Below, piece after piece: positions 1 through 12,304 of a DNA stretch of 64,000 nt (positions are counted from its first letter, which is position 1; every line of letters starts with the position of its first letter). The DNA comes from Casuarina equisetifolia (lineage: Eukaryota > Streptophyta > Magnoliopsida > Fagales > Casuarinaceae), in the NCBI GenBank assembly GCA_028551475.1, contig CM052362.1:17156021-17220020 (forward strand). Direction: 5' to 3'. Position numbers and translations under genes: made by a program. The notes under the pieces are model-generated. The model was not told the origin of the DNA. It saw only the letters and a program-made list of their open reading frames with translations, and did not search any database.

Positions 1-390
1 ATAGGAATTAAAAGAGAAGAATTGTGTGTCCTACATTGGTTAGAAAACCAACCTGTGGGAAATAGAAGGCCCATAAAAAGGAGTTTATATAGTCCCTAGA
101 GAGATATAGAAGAACCTAAGCGATAATACTAATAATCAAGTATTGGGTTATTTGTAAAGTATTACAAAGCTAAGGTTGAAAGAGTTTCTCAATCTTTCTC
201 GAGTTGTAATAGTTGAATTTTTTAGTGGAAAGAATAGGGCGTAGGACATTGTTGGTCTAAACCCTTAAAAATTTCTTGTGTTAACATTTATGCATATGCC
301 TGCTTTGATCCTGGACAGGAACACAAGAAAAGTTGTTGGTCTAAGCACTACTGATGTTAAAGGCACGGACGAGAACATAAGAAAAGTTAG
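1..390. repeat. Degenerate copia-type LTR-like remnant
   Basis: The stretch has the layout of a plant copia LTR. An early segment reads like an LTR start (gtgtcctacattggttag, about 27-44). A TATA-rich part lies near 85-110. A segment near 240-285 (gtaggacattgttggtctaa and then attcttgtgtt-like sequence) resembles the 3' part of such LTRs. The phrase 'aagaaaagttgttggtctaagcac' type is partly repeated at about 320-390. I see no primer-binding site, coding domain or second LTR, so it is either a solo LTR or a truncated end. The call rests on remembered family style, not on a paired copy in this window. Confidence 0.35.
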
Positions 391-3300
391 GGATAATGAG
401 GAAGCATGAAAGGAAAAGATCAAACTTCAATGTATAGTGTGAAACCATTGTTAAATGGAGCAGAAAAGGCATTGACATGAGGCTTGGGTTTAAAACATGC
501 AAATCAAATCATCTAGTGGTAATTAATCACTTAAATGCATTAAACATAGTGATATATAACTTCATATAAACATAATGTCTTGCAAAATGTCACAATCGTA
601 CAAATCATACCATTGTAAGTAAGTTACATTATAGCTCTAACAAAAGTAAACTAAAACATAGAATCTATACAAATAAAAGCCATGCAAGAAATTGAACAAA
701 GAATTCTTTAAACTATATAAAAATTCTCACTAAAATGTCTTCAATTCATAGAAACTTTGCACAACTCTACACATCAGAAAGAGGAGGAAATAGGTTGTTT
801 GGTAAGAAGGAAAGAAATCACGATGCACATGCCATTGTCACACGCTGCTACCGTTCTTTATAGAAAATGCCAAAAATTATTGAGGAAGGTATTTGGAGTG
901 CTAATCTACAAAGAAATCATTCCAATCTGCCACAAAATTATGTAGATTTACCAAAATCATACCCAAGCAGTGTTTGTCATCTTTCACTGGAAAGTACTCT
1001 GAAATTGCAAACAATTGCCGTAGAAACGTCAAAAATTGTTATAGGATGGCAAATATGCTTCTTCCTTACCAAAAAATGCTCAAATTTGGCTAAAAACACA
1101 ACTAGATGGCTGAAAAACGCAGATAGTGTTAGGTTCTTTGCCCAAAAAGAACACAATAGTTAGCTTTTGCATGACCATTGGATGCTTTCAGAGACCTATG
1201 TTGTCATGCACAACCAAGTTTCTGGTGAGTCCCCCACCATTTGCATTCTGACACCTTCGTTCTCCCCTTTCTCTTTGTTTCATTCTCTATCCTTATTGCA
1301 CAGTGATAGACACAATCCTCCCTCAATACACTCATGTTCTCCTTTTTTTCTTTTTTTCTTCCCATGTGAGTTTCCCTACATGTGTGACAATAAACCCTTT
1401 CTTTTGTTTAATTATTTTCTTCTTTTTTTCTCTTGCTTTTTTGTTTCTTTCCTTTATTTTCTTCTATTTTGGGTTTGTTGCATGAACAAACAAAACTTGC
1501 ATAAACAAAGATAAATATAAATATATTTTAAAAAATACTATAGTATATAATGCCTAAAGTAGTTAAAATAATCTTATACAAGATAGAGTTATCAAAGGCC
1601 TGCATGATACACTTAATTTGTTACTCGTTAATAGGCTAGGACCCTTTCTTCGTGGGCTTAGCAATCACTTAATTAAAAATAAATTCCTTCTCCTTTTTGT
1701 TTGCCATGTAATTTCTAACAAGTATCCTTGGTATGGTTGATACATTAGCAATGATCACAAAAAACATTTACTTTGGGGAGCATTTTTTCTAGAATTGGAG
1801 CCATTAGAGTTGCAAAATGATGTGGTAGAACCAAAGTTGTGCAATAAGTCAAACGTAGGTGCTTTCATGGCTTGATATGGGCCATGTGATTTGTGCAAAG
1901 CTAAGAAGCCTTGTTAACTGTTAGATCTAGGTCTCCCTTTTAAGCTTTCAAATAAGAGTATAAAAGTTGAAATATTCTCATTGCCTAGAATAGGATCGAG
2001 CCTTAGCCATCCCACATCAATAGCAAAGGTGTGAGAAGCACTAGGGTAGCCTAAGATGCTAGGAGAATGTCTTCACCAATGTGGGTGTACTTGGCAGAGG
2101 CAAGATGTTGGCTTTGGTCATGAGAAGCTAAATGATAAAGCCAACCGAGAGAGGGAGGAGGCTTCATCACCAACATGTGACTTTTAAATAATAAAAACTC
2201 CTTATTCAAAATGAGAAGGAACTAAGTGCATTGACACTTTTCCTTAATGGCATAGTAGTGGCAAAGCATTTCCTCAAGCTCATCAAGACACTCCTCCACC
2301 ATATCTATCACGTTCCATAGAGTGAATAGGTGGTCACAACATATGGCAACTACAAGGTTTCCTTGTTTAAGCTTGCTCAATTGTTGGTTAAGGGAGAATA
2401 TGCAAGCTAGATCGAGTTTGTCAAACATTTTGGCAATATTTTGCCATATAACCCTTACATCTTCGATGGGAGCAAATCTAGTAAAAGACTTTAGGCTAGA
2501 TGTAGTTACTTATCCACATGTGGACAAATTGATTGCACTTGCGCCATTATCACATTAACTGCTCATCAACCAAGATGGAAACAAATTCATCCAAGAAAGT
2601 ATATGTCCTTTTGACAAGGGCTCCTTAAAATTCACAAGCCCAAATGGCATAGTTCTCAGTCTTAGTGAAAGGCTAAGAAATTACCCATAGTTTATGCATG
2701 TGGAGAAAATGGGCTAACTCAAGAGGGCCAACAAAGTAGAGCTTGGACCATTAGGCCAAAAAAGGTTAGGTTGGTCCAAACACCCAAGGAAAGGTTTGAG
2801 GCTAAGTAATAGACTTTAAAAAGGATTGGGTTAATGCAAGCCCTAAAGAGCTTGATAGGATTGGTGAAAATATATCAATGGTTTGGGTAAGTTTATGGGA
2901 AACTTGAAACACTAAAATACGGCTTATATTCCTTATGTGCACATTTAAGAGAACAATGGCAAGATAAGGACCAAAGAAATGAAAAAAAAAAGTGAAAAGT
3001 AATATGAAAGTAAGTAGGATACAAAACATAATAGGCTTATGAAATAAAGGACAATGTACTATAAGTTTGCACAAAAGGAAGATTAATGGAGACACAATTT
3101 GAACCAAGTTTTTCTAATTCATTCTAAAAAGAAAAATTGATAACACAATAAAGGTTCACAAACAACTCAACCGACTGCTTCATTGTACAAACTTTTTAAA
3201 ACAACAAACTAGCCCTTCTACAACACATTAATTAAGGACAAAAACTAATAAAGGACATTATAGAGTAAGGTGCATACATATCGAAATACATGGTAACTTC

Positions 3301-3480
3301 CAATACCCCTTGACACTTTGAGTTCCATACTTTGTTAAGTAGAATTAAGTCAAGTCACCTTTTTTTAGTCTAAGTTGCAAACTTAGTACTTTGGAGTCAT
3401 TGGTACTTCTTAACAACAAACTAGATGCATTATCAAAATATCATTGTTGTTGTCTATGCTTAATCCCAATCACATTTAAC
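391..3480. other. AT-rich stretch with no recognisable gene
   Basis: Open frames here are short (up to 115 codons), low in complexity and similar to nothing I know. The pyrimidine-rich block at about 1250-1480 gives a Phe/Leu-rich frame that is a composition artefact. A minus-strand frame at 2222-2428 (68 codons) has an acidic, helix-like tail but no family match. Given the neighbours, most of this is probably decayed transposon DNA. Confidence 0.4.
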
Positions 3481-3482
3481 AC

Positions 3483-3790
3483 CCCTCCTTGATAAGGTTA
3501 AGGATAACTCCTATCATTGTTTGAATCTTTTCATGTTATTCATGGAGAAGCTCTTAGTTAAGATGCATGGTAATTGTCTACTAATTGATCCAAGATGTTG
3601 CGATGTAGTACCTTAACTTCTCCTGATTCCACTGCTTCTTTGATGAAGTGGACTCGAAGGGCAATGTATTTAATGCGTGAATGGTGGCTTGGATTCCTAG
3701 TCATACCAATGGCCTATTGACTTTCATAGAATAGTTTTATGGACCCCTTTTGCTCAAGTCTTAGTTCAAATAATAGTCTCCTCAACTAGA
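3483..3790 (-). pseudogene. Relic of a copia RNase H domain and 3' end
   Basis: Read on the minus strand, this stretch gives fragments like those at the end of copia Pol. They include SHHSRIKYIALRVHFIKEAV, the His/Arg-rich motif that precedes the RNase H C-terminus, followed by a degraded 'DQLVD' stretch. Downstream on that strand lies a purine-rich tract (aaggaggggtgttaaatg, about 3479-3496) that looks like a polypurine tract and LTR start. Stops and frame breaks are frequent. The LTR that would follow toward lower coordinates could not be bounded. Confidence 0.5.
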
Positions 3791-4079
3791 GGCACTAATT
3801 TGGTAGGTGTTGAGGTAGCCACATTCTCTACCTTAGACGTTAAGAGAGCTACTAAAGACTACTTTTTAAACATCCTACTAGAAACTTTTAATCCAATGGT
3901 AAAGACAACCATTTATGCTTTTAGAATCTTTTAATTTTTTCTACCTAATCATTATCATCATACTCCTCAAGTTCTAGACATGAATCAACAATAAACATTA
4001 AACCAAAATTGAAAGTTCCATGAAGATACCTTAAGACTAAGAGTTTCTTAATTAAGACTTCCAATCATTAGCCTTTCTC

Positions 4080-4570
4080 TCAACGTTTGTCATATTGGAC
4101 AAACCCAACAATTGAGAAGGCTTAGCCTAACCTAATGGCTAGAATCTAATAAATATCACAACGATGGGCCTCTAAGGCCTTCTTCCTTTCTTTGACTCAA
4201 TTTAACCTAAAGATTACTGTAAAATACTTCTAATGAAGGTTTTTACAATACAAAATAAAAATTACTAAATTGGGATAGTAGGCTTTAGGCCCTTAGCAAA
4301 CCTTTCCCCCTCAAAATAGCCTTTTACTCAATGTTTGCCCTTTCTCCCCGTAGCACAATTGGTGACCTCCATGTTACTTGGCTCTCCTTGCGCCCTTTCT
4401 TCTTCTTCAAATTTAAGGAGGTGGTGGATTAGACAAGAATCTATTATGTTATCTTTGATTATTCTGGGACCTTGGAAACATTCCTCCACTCCTTATTATA
4501 CAATAAAGGCTTGAGGTTAATTCAAAAATCCCAAGTAATAAATCAAATCAACCTCTCTAGTGGCCTCCAC
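4080..4570 (+). repeat. Repeat family R, copy 1 (direct)
   Basis: This segment aligns by eye with about 5270-5760 in the same orientation. Shared blocks include the 'cctaacctaatggctagaatc' type motif, the 'tcttcctttctttgactcaat' motif and a run ending 'ttcaaaaatccc'. Divergence is high, with many substitutions and small indels, so it is an old copy. It belongs to the LTR-like family described at 4985-5760. Confidence 0.6.
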
Positions 4571-4599
4571 TAGTAATTTATAGTTGGAGAAGGGTGGCC

Positions 4600-4970
4600 C
4601 ATCAAGTTGTCATGGGCCTAAATATCCTACCCTAATCCAATAATTTTTGTTGTAAAAGGATCATTAGGGGGTCTTTTATAGTAGGCTTTACATTAGATTG
4701 GGTCAAAGATAGGAAGAAGATTTTATTTAAAGGTCCAATAATGTAATATTTATTTGATTCTAGCTATTAGATTAGGTTAAGACCTCTCAAGTGTAGAATC
4801 TATTCCATTATTCCATATGGTGGTCATCAAAAGAAGAATTGTGCCTTTAAATGCATGTAAACATTGCATGATAAGCTATTATTCATTTTGCCCAGCTTTG
4901 AATCAAAGACATTTTTATCTTGGAACTTGTTGCTTCTGCACACACGATTTAGCTTTCTCCTTTGGACTGT
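4600..4970 (-). repeat. Repeat family R, copy 2 (inverted)
   Basis: The reverse complement of this segment matches copy 3 (about 5150-5460). On the reverse strand one reads the same order of blocks: tgcatttaaaggcac, then aacctaatctaatagctaga, then atcttcttcctatctttgac. With copy 3 it forms a diverged inverted pair, with arms of about 300 bp separated by a few hundred bases. Confidence 0.6.
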
Positions 4971-4973
4971 GGC

Positions 4974-5760
4974 GGCTATGATACCAAATTTTATGGATCG
5001 GTTTTCCCATGGCTAGAGCCTACTAACGGACATTGGGTTTATGGGTTAAAAGTTTGGATTTTTTAAAGCTTTATCTCCCTCCCACATGAGCCACGCTTAC
5101 TAATTAAGGCATGAGAAAGCTAAACCATGTACTAGGAGCATAACGAGTCACAAGATGAAAATTTCTTGATTCAAAGTTGGATTGATTAAATGATACCTTC
5201 TCAGAAAATGTATATATGCATTTAAAGTTGTGACTCTTCTCTTAAGGACTACCATGTGGATAACATAACAAATCCAATAGGTGAAAGGGCTTAACGTAAC
5301 CTAACCACTAGAATCAAACAAACATTACATTATTAGACCTTCAACTAAAATCTTCTTCCTATCTTTGACCCAATCTAAACTAAAGACTATCATAAAAGAC
5401 CATTTGATAGGCTTTTTATAATACAAAATTAATAAAAAGGGCTACTAGGACTTGGGCCCATGATAGACCTTTCCTCTTCAAAACAAACTTTTCCTCATTA
5501 TTCTAAGTCCAAATGGCAACCACCATGCTTCTTTCTCCTCATTGATCTTCTGTCGCTTCTGCTTCGAGGAGAGTCTATAGATTGCGTGAGAATTCCTTAG
5601 TTATCTTTTATAGGTCTATGACCTCTAAAAAATTCCTTTGCTCCCTATTCTATAGTGAAAGTAGGAGGTTAGTTTCAAAAATCCTAAGTTGCAGCTCGGT
5701 CCTTTCGGGTTTATTGGTTTAGTGATCTCTAGCAAGCATCCACAGAAGGTGAAGGTATTA
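4974..5760 (+). repeat. Repeat family R, copy 3, with a PBS-like left edge
   Basis: At 4974-4986 the sequence ggctatgatacca is the reverse complement of tggtatcatagcc, close to the plant initiator-Met tRNA primer-binding site (tggtatcagagc). The repeat to its right would then be the 5' LTR of a minus-strand retroelement. The body (about 4989-5480) matches copy 2 inverted, copy 1 in its right half, and the split copy 4 at 12538-12770 and 18830-19090. The right limit is unclear. Confidence 0.55.
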
Positions 5761-7008
5761 TGACATTATAATATGGACCGAGTCACTGGCCCATTTTTAG
5801 GCTAATTGTGAGTAAGCAATGGGTTGAAAAGATGTTTCTTCCTAATTTTGTTTGATTCTAGTGGTTACAAAGTTGACAAAAGAGTCCGCCTTCTCCTTTT
5901 ATATGCCTTCTTTTGTAGGCAAAACATCTACTACCCTTACCTATAAGGCTCTATGGGGGTGATTCACTCGCATGGAGCTAGTAATCCTGATGAAATTGCA
6001 CCTACTTTCTTCTGCCATTATTACTATAATTCCTACATGTTAAACTAAATGTTCAGAACTTACTCTACCCTATAATCTAGATTATAGATGACCATAATCG
6101 TTTTTAGGGAATCCAAAACTTATGCAGAGCATATGCATGCCACCACACCTACATAGTAAATGGTTCTTTTAGTAGCTCACAGGGCAATAGACAAGGTTGA
6201 TGCACCTACGTGGTTGCTTCAATCATTCTTACATCTTTTCTTGGTCTACATGAGCCACAATGGAACTTCCTTCAACAGGTAATGACATATTTGGTTGCCC
6301 AATGGTTTCTGAACAATTTGCAGGCACCATGTTAACAAGTTTCACATTGTTTTTCTCCTCGTTGTTAGTTGGCTTAAGCTTGTCTTCCTTGTGAGTGCAT
6401 AACAGAAGGCTGCTCCGACAGGTAGTTACCTCATAGTTCCACTGGCCATCCTTTTCCTTAAAGGGCAAACCCACGACATGATAGTGGTTCATGGGTTCTT
6501 TCCCTAGGTCACCTTTCAACCTATCGAGGAAAAAAATGGGTTAGGCCCATTTCATGGTCACTTTTCACGGTGGCTCCTTCGATGAAGCTAACCATCATTT
6601 TTGGCAACTTTTAAGCCCATGGTTGTTGGTCTCTCTCGGTGACTTGGTATAGTCCACATCTGTAATTGTAGCTCCCACGACAAAGCCATTCAATCCCTCC
6701 GTCTCCTAGACAGAGTAGAATGATTACTACACTATCATCTTAGTTGGCTTCGACGGCAAACAGGTCTCCGACGGGCCTCAACTTGGCTAGTACCAAAGAC
6801 CTTTGGTGGTTTAGAAGCTTGGTGCAACTCCTTTTCCTTCTTGGCCGAGATCCGCTTCTCTTGGCAAGCTTCATGTAGCTCGAAGTAAGCCACAAGTCAA
6901 TCATGCAATGCCACCATGTGATCTTGAATCTCCACCAAGGCTTGGTATTCCTCCTCTAAGTTGAGGCAGTTGTGCTTCAGACCAGGGTTGCTCTCCTCTT
7001 TACTGTGG
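5761..7008 (-). pseudogene. Decayed internal region of an older minus-strand LTR element
   Basis: On the minus strand this region reads like a broken gag-type protein. One open piece is 6229-6519 (96 codons). Another lies at about 6790-6990 and is helical and charged (NLEEEYQALVEIQDHM, later EKRISAKKEKELHQ), interrupted by stops. No zinc knuckle, protease or polymerase motif was found. Its place, immediately left of the primer-binding-site relic where Copia-1 inserted (12533-12547), fits the gag side of the old element whose right LTR is repeat copy 4. Function and family remain unrecognised. Confidence 0.35.
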
Positions 7009-7013
7009 CAACT
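7009..7013. repeat. Target site duplication of Copia-1 (left)
   Basis: Sequence caact lies directly before the left LTR and is repeated at 12533-12537 directly after the right LTR. Five bases is the usual copia duplication length. Confidence 0.9.
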
Positions 7014-7241
7014 TGTTGAAATATGTATTATGTAGTGGGCTTTGTACATAAGTTAGTGTTGGCCCGTTAGTTATCTAGCGGGCCCATTAGTCTTGTTTTG
7101 AATTCACATTTAAGTGTAGAAATATTGTACAGATTGGTTACATAGTTTTATGAGAAAGCAAGATTGCCGCTGGGCAAACTTCCCACAAATCTCAATTTCT
7201 GCATTTTGTGTTTTTCTCTATTTCATGTTGTTTTCTCAATA
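7014..7241 (+). repeat. Copia-1 5' LTR
   Basis: It starts tgttgaaata and ends tctcaata; the right LTR starts tattgaaata. The right copy has a perfect 6-bp terminal inverted repeat (tattga/tcaata), and the left copy differs at base 2 (G against A). About 10 differences separate the two LTRs over 228 bp, with no indels. Confidence 0.93.
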
Positions 7242-7258
7242 TGGTATCGCGGAGCAGG
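7242..7258 (+). other. Copia-1 primer-binding site
   Basis: The sequence tggtatcgcggagcagg begins at the LTR edge and resembles the initiator-Met tRNA complement used by plant copia elements (tggtatcagagc), with a small change in the middle. Confidence 0.8.
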
Positions 7259-7525
7259 TTGGGATGATAGCTCTCTTCATCCTCTTCCTGGGATAAACTT
7301 CTGCTTCTAGAGGTACTTCCCTTTTCTTCGTTGTTCCTATCAAGGTTATTTTCGGTAATGCACCTTAGTTGTCAATAAGATATTTCCATACGTGTTACGT
7401 TTTAGCCTATATCTTACTGCGTTTTACCTTGGGAGACATACGTTGATTGACATTTCACTAACCCAACAACCCCTTTTACCGTTTCACCCTGCATCTTCCA
7501 AAACTATTCCACTATTTCAACTAAA

Positions 7526-8484
7526 ATGGCCTCTTCTCCTCCTCGGAACCCCAATCCAAACCAGATTCCATCTCATATCAACCCACATAGAGACCCTTAT
7601 TATCTTTCAGTAACAAATGTCCCTGGAAATTCCTTTGTTACGGATGTGTTGAAGGATGAAACTAACTATGAACTATGGGGTAACCAAATGCGGAATCATT
7701 TGATATCCAAAAACAAATGGGGCTTTATGGATGGTACTTTTCCCCATCCAAAGGTGGACCCTAAAAAACAGCAAGCATGGGATATTTGTCACTCTGCAGT
7801 TCAAACATGGTTTGAGAAATCTGTCTCCCATGAGCTGGCAGTTTTTGTGTCTTGCAAGAAGGATCTCAAAATTGTTTGGGAAGCCTTTATGACCTGTTTT
7901 GGAAGCCTCACAGCCACCCAACATTACAACTTGTGTCAACAGCAAGTTGATAATAGGATGCGAGGCCAAACCGTGATAGAATATTATACAAAGCTTAGCA
8001 ATCTGTGGCTAGAAATTGACACGGTTGAACCTCCAATACGCTGTCATTGCGAAAACTGTTCTTGCCACATAAATGAACGAGCATATGCAAGAGTTGAAAA
8101 GCATTCAAACCATGGATTTTTTACTGGGACTACCGGACAAGTTTCAGAATTACAGAACTAACATTCTGTCCAAGGAGCCATTACCCATTGCTAATGCGGC
8201 TTTTAATTTGGCCAAAGAATATGAATATCAAGGACGAAGGGAAGATATTGGGATTGTAGAGCATGGGAATGTGCTGGCCGTTGCTTCATCGGGACACTCT
8301 AGACAATCTCCCACACAAAACAGAAGAACTAACTCCAAAGGGCGAACCATTTGTGCTCACTGACACAAATTCGGTCACTCTAGGGAGCAATGCTACCAAA
8401 TCATTGGTTACCCACCTGGTTGGACTCCAAAAGGGAAAGGGAAAAGGAACTCTGGTGACTCCGGTGGCCAAATTCTTCAAATAG
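7526..8484 (+). pseudogene. Copia-1 gag with zinc knuckle, frameshifted
   Basis: The gag start is at 7526 (MASSPPRNPNPNQ). The frame holds through about 8060-8090, then a single-base shift moves the homologous reading into the next frame, which starts near 8073 and carries the LLGLPDKFQNYR block typical of plant copia gag. A CCHC zinc knuckle follows near 8352-8392 (CAH then HKFGHSREQC), but its second Cys codon is a TGA stop at 8361-8363. The N-terminal motif with NYELWGNQMRNHLISKNKWG is a copia gag signature. The product would package element RNA in virus-like particles; this copy cannot. Confidence 0.85.
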
Positions 8485-8993
8485 GAGCTGTTGGAAGTGA
8501 CAGAAACTCACCCAAATTTTCGGTCCCTGCAAGCATCTCACCGACAACCCTTCTTTGGGGGTAGCCCAGGCAGCATGTGCAGGTCGGGCAGCATTCGCAG
8601 GTCGAGCAAATTAATTTACCCGTTTTAAGTGGACAACAAGTAGGGGGGGCAAACTCCAGCTTTTCCTCTTTAGCTCATGGGTTATAGCCGTAAGCCCATT
8701 CCTTTTTTGGGCCGCACGTCCCCTACGTGTATTATCCTGGAGCTAGCGGGCCAGTGCCCATGACAGGAGGACCTCCTCACAGCATGCTGAGCCCACCTCT
8801 TTTTGGATCTTTTCCACAGACTTCGGACCAGCAACAGGCAGGGGCCCAGAGTCAACCTGGAAACTTATCTTTTGCAAGAAATATGATGAGTCCTGGAGGT
8901 GCTTTTAATATCAGCCAACTTCAGAATACCTTGCCTTCCTAACCTTTTAGGAATTATGAAGGTATGGTGCTCTCACAAAATTTCAATTGTCCA

Positions 8994-9612
8994 TGAATTG
9001 TAGATTCAGGAGCAAGTGACCATGTCACGTGTGATTTTAGATCTTTATATTCTTATTATGCATGCGCACCTCAATCGTTGCCTATTAAGTTACCTGATGA
9101 TTCTTATGTCTATGCCACTCACATTGGACACACACAACCCACCAAATTAATTCATTTGACTCGTGTCCTTTTTATTCCTAACTTAAAATTTAATTTACTT
9201 TCAGTTAAAAAGCTCACCTCTGATTGCGACTGCATTGTCATATTTTTCGACAATTTCTACATCTTTTAGAACTGTACGACTAGGCAGGTGATCGGACTAG
9301 GTAAAGCAGTACGAGGGCTTTATTTTTTGCAACCCACTCTTAGTGAACTACCTCATTGTATTACACGTTTTTTGAACAATGTCCATTCCACTTTCTCTCA
9401 TGTGAATGTGAACAATTTGTGTAATAATGATGCTAGTTCCAGTTATATTTTATGGCATAGACATTTGGGACAGTTCCCAAAAATGTTATTTTCCTTTTGG
9501 AAAATGTGTGGAATGCCCTGAATTCTTTTCTTGTTCTATTTGCCCTTTAGCAAAACAAACCCGATCTATTTTTCCACAACGTTGAAATTTTACTAATGCC
9601 ATTTTCGACCTT
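8994..9612 (+). pseudogene. Copia-1 protease and integrase zinc-finger region, broken
   Basis: An aspartic protease active-site motif is visible from about 9000 (VDSGASDHVTC, with Asp at 9003-9005). The same frame continues through 9078-9269 (LPDDSYVYATHIG and FIPNLKFNLLSVKKL, typical spacing after the active site). The GAG-pre-integrase part with WHRHLG follows near 9452. A frame break between about 9470 and 9517 separates the two His of the HHCC zinc finger from its two Cys (about 9535-9550, frame of the following Pol block). Confidence 0.8.
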
Positions 9613-12297
9613 GTGCATATGTACTTATGGGAACCTCACAAGGAACCCAACTATGATAAGTCATGTTATTTTTTAACAATCGTTGATGATTCTTCATGGG
9701 CGACTTGGACTTTTCTTTTACGCTTTAAAGATCAAGTTTTTCCCATTATTCAATCATTTGTCTTTATGGTAAAAAATCAGCATGGAGTTTTAGTTAAGCC
9801 CATTCGCTCTGACAATGGAACAGAATTTTTTTTCGCTGCATGTTCATCCTTTTTAGCATCTCATGGCATATTCCACAAGAGTTCTTGTGTGTACACTCCT
9901 CACCAGAATGGGGTAGTAGAACGTAAGCAACATTTATTAGATGTTGCACGAGCCTTGATGTTTCAAGCTTATATTCCTCCATGTTTTTGGGGAGAATGCA
10001 TATTAGCTACCATACACATCATTAACCGATTACCTAGTGTTCGACTTGGGAATCAATCACCTTGTGAACTACTATATGGAAAACCACCTTCACTAGATCA
10101 CTTGTGTGTTTTTAGATGTAGATGTTATGCAACTGATTTACGGCCTAAAGATAAATTCTCTCCCAGGGCCATAGCATGTGTGTTTCTTGGTTATCCTTCT
10201 TCACAGAAAGGATACAAAGTTTATGATCCACTTAATAAGAAAATATTTATGAGTCGTGATGTCGTTTTCTATGAGTATGATTTTCCTTTTGCCCCAAGTG
10301 AGTCTTCAGATCTCTCTCATGATCCATCTTCGAATCAAGCTTTACTAGTTTCGGACATCACTCAGGCATGCGATCTGATGCCTATCTCACCCGAGATTCT
10401 TCCAGACACATCACGAACTCCATTTGAGGATTTGTCCCCAGAAGCACATCCTTCTCCCTCAAGTACAAGCCCTCAACCCATTGGTATTGATAATCTTGAA
10501 CCACATACTCAGCATTTTGGGGCAATTCCAGAATCCTCTCCTATCCAGTCAGCACCAACCCTTCGGCGGTCATCACGTCCCACACGTCCTCCCATTTGGA
10601 CTGTCGATTATGTATGTTTGACCACCTCCATAGGGTCGAACAGTTTTTACCCCATATCTGAGCATGTTTCCCTAGATCATTTTTATCCACATTACAAAAG
10701 TTTCATTGCTTCAATCTCCACCATAGTTAAACCAGAATCATATCATCAGGCACTTAAGGACAACCATTGGGTTGACGCTATGGATAAAGAATTGACGGCC
10801 TTAGGGGTCAATCGTACGTGGGATGTTGTGACACTTCCACCTGGTCACCGAGCCATAGGATGCAAGTGGGTATATAAGGTCAAGTATCAAGCAGATGGTA
10901 CTATTGAAAGATATAAGGCCCGTTTGGTGGCCAAAGGGTACACACAACGAGAGGGCATAGATTATGATGAAACCTTCTCACCAGTGGTGAAATCTGTAAC
11001 TGTGAGATCTATTATGAGCATTGCATCAGTTAAGAATTGGTGCCTTCATCAGTTGGACGTGCAAAATGCTTTCTTACATGGAGACTTAATGGAAGAGGTC
11101 TACATGCAACTTCCACATGGTTTTCCACCTCAGGGGGAGCGATCAGTATGTCGCTTGAGAAAATCATTATATGGTTTGAAACAGGCCTCGAGGCAATAGT
11201 ATGTTAAGTTCACAGAGGCACTCCTTGCAGGGGGCTTCCATCAGTCACTTCATGATTATGCCTTGTTCACCAGACGGACTAGGGATTTATTCATTATTCT
11301 CTTGTTTTATGTTGATGACATTTTGGTGACAGATAATAATCTTGCAGCTATTTTAGAGCTTAAGAGATACTTGCATTCAGTATTCCACATGAAAGACCTA
11401 AGACAATGCAAATATTTTCTAGGGATAGAGATAGCTTGATCTCCAAAGGGCATCTATCTCAGCCAGCACAAGTATGCATTAGAGCTAGTATCAGAAGCTG
11501 GACTTGGAGGATCAAAACCAGTTGTTACCCCTTTGGAACAAAATGTAAAGTTGACCAGTTTAGAGTATGATGAAGGAGATCCTTATAGGCGAGATGATCC
11601 TCTTATAAAGGTCTATGGACCATATCAGAGATTGATTGGTAGACTCTTATAGTTGACTCATACTAGGCCAGATATTTGTTTCACTGTTCAACACCTTAGC
11701 CAATTTACCCATGCATCAAAGAAATCACACATGGATGCCATTATAAGATTTTTAAAGTACATCAAGGGGAAACCAGGACTTGGACTTTTTCTCTCCGCTT
11801 CTTCGAAGTTGGAGCTTGCAGCTTATTATGATTCAGATTATGCAACTTGTCCCATGTCTAGAAAGTGCATAACTGGATATTGTGTGAAATTAGGGAATCC
11901 CCTAATTTCTTAGTTGGCAAAGAAACAGCCAACTGTGTCACGTTCCTCAACTGAGTCAGAATATCGAGCTATGGGATACACCATTTGTGAGGTCATCTGG
12001 CTTTTAGGGTTGTTTTTGGACCTAGAGATAAGCATTCCTCGACCTGTCCCACTGTTCTGTGATAATGAAGCGGTTGAGCATATAGCGGCAAATCCAATCT
12101 TTCATCAGCAAACAAAACACATTGAAGTGGATTGCCACTTTATACGTGAGAAGATTCAAAAAGGAATTATAAGAACATGTCACATTAGTACGCGGGAACA
12201 GCCTGCGGACTTATTTACCAAAGCTTTGTGTAGTCCACAACATAATCATTTATTGTCCAAGCTTGGAGTTTTTAATTTGTATAAACCTCCAGCTTAA
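9613..12297 (+). pseudogene. Copia-1 pol: integrase core, reverse transcriptase, RNase H; four stops
   Basis: One reading frame spans the whole block, interrupted only by stops at 11197-11199, 11437-11439, 11650-11652 and 11911-11913. Integrase catalytic residues are visible: Asp in LTIVDDSS, Asp in IRSDNGTEF, and Glu in HQNGVVERK. Reverse transcriptase shows [40 protein letters not shown] and the YVDD box (11308-11319). RNase H shows SSTESEYRA, FCDNEAV and TKHIEVDCHFIREK, ending ADLFTKAL. Two of the stops stand where copia proteins have Trp (TGG to TAG fits), and one fits CGA to TGA. No frameshift occurs in these 2.7 kb, so decay has been by substitution. Confidence 0.93.
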
Positions 12298-12304
12298 GGG
12301 GGAG

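Noticed and set aside
1167..1514. 115-codon ORF as a membrane protein
   Set aside because: The hydrophobic content comes from a TC-rich stretch. There is no conserved motif.
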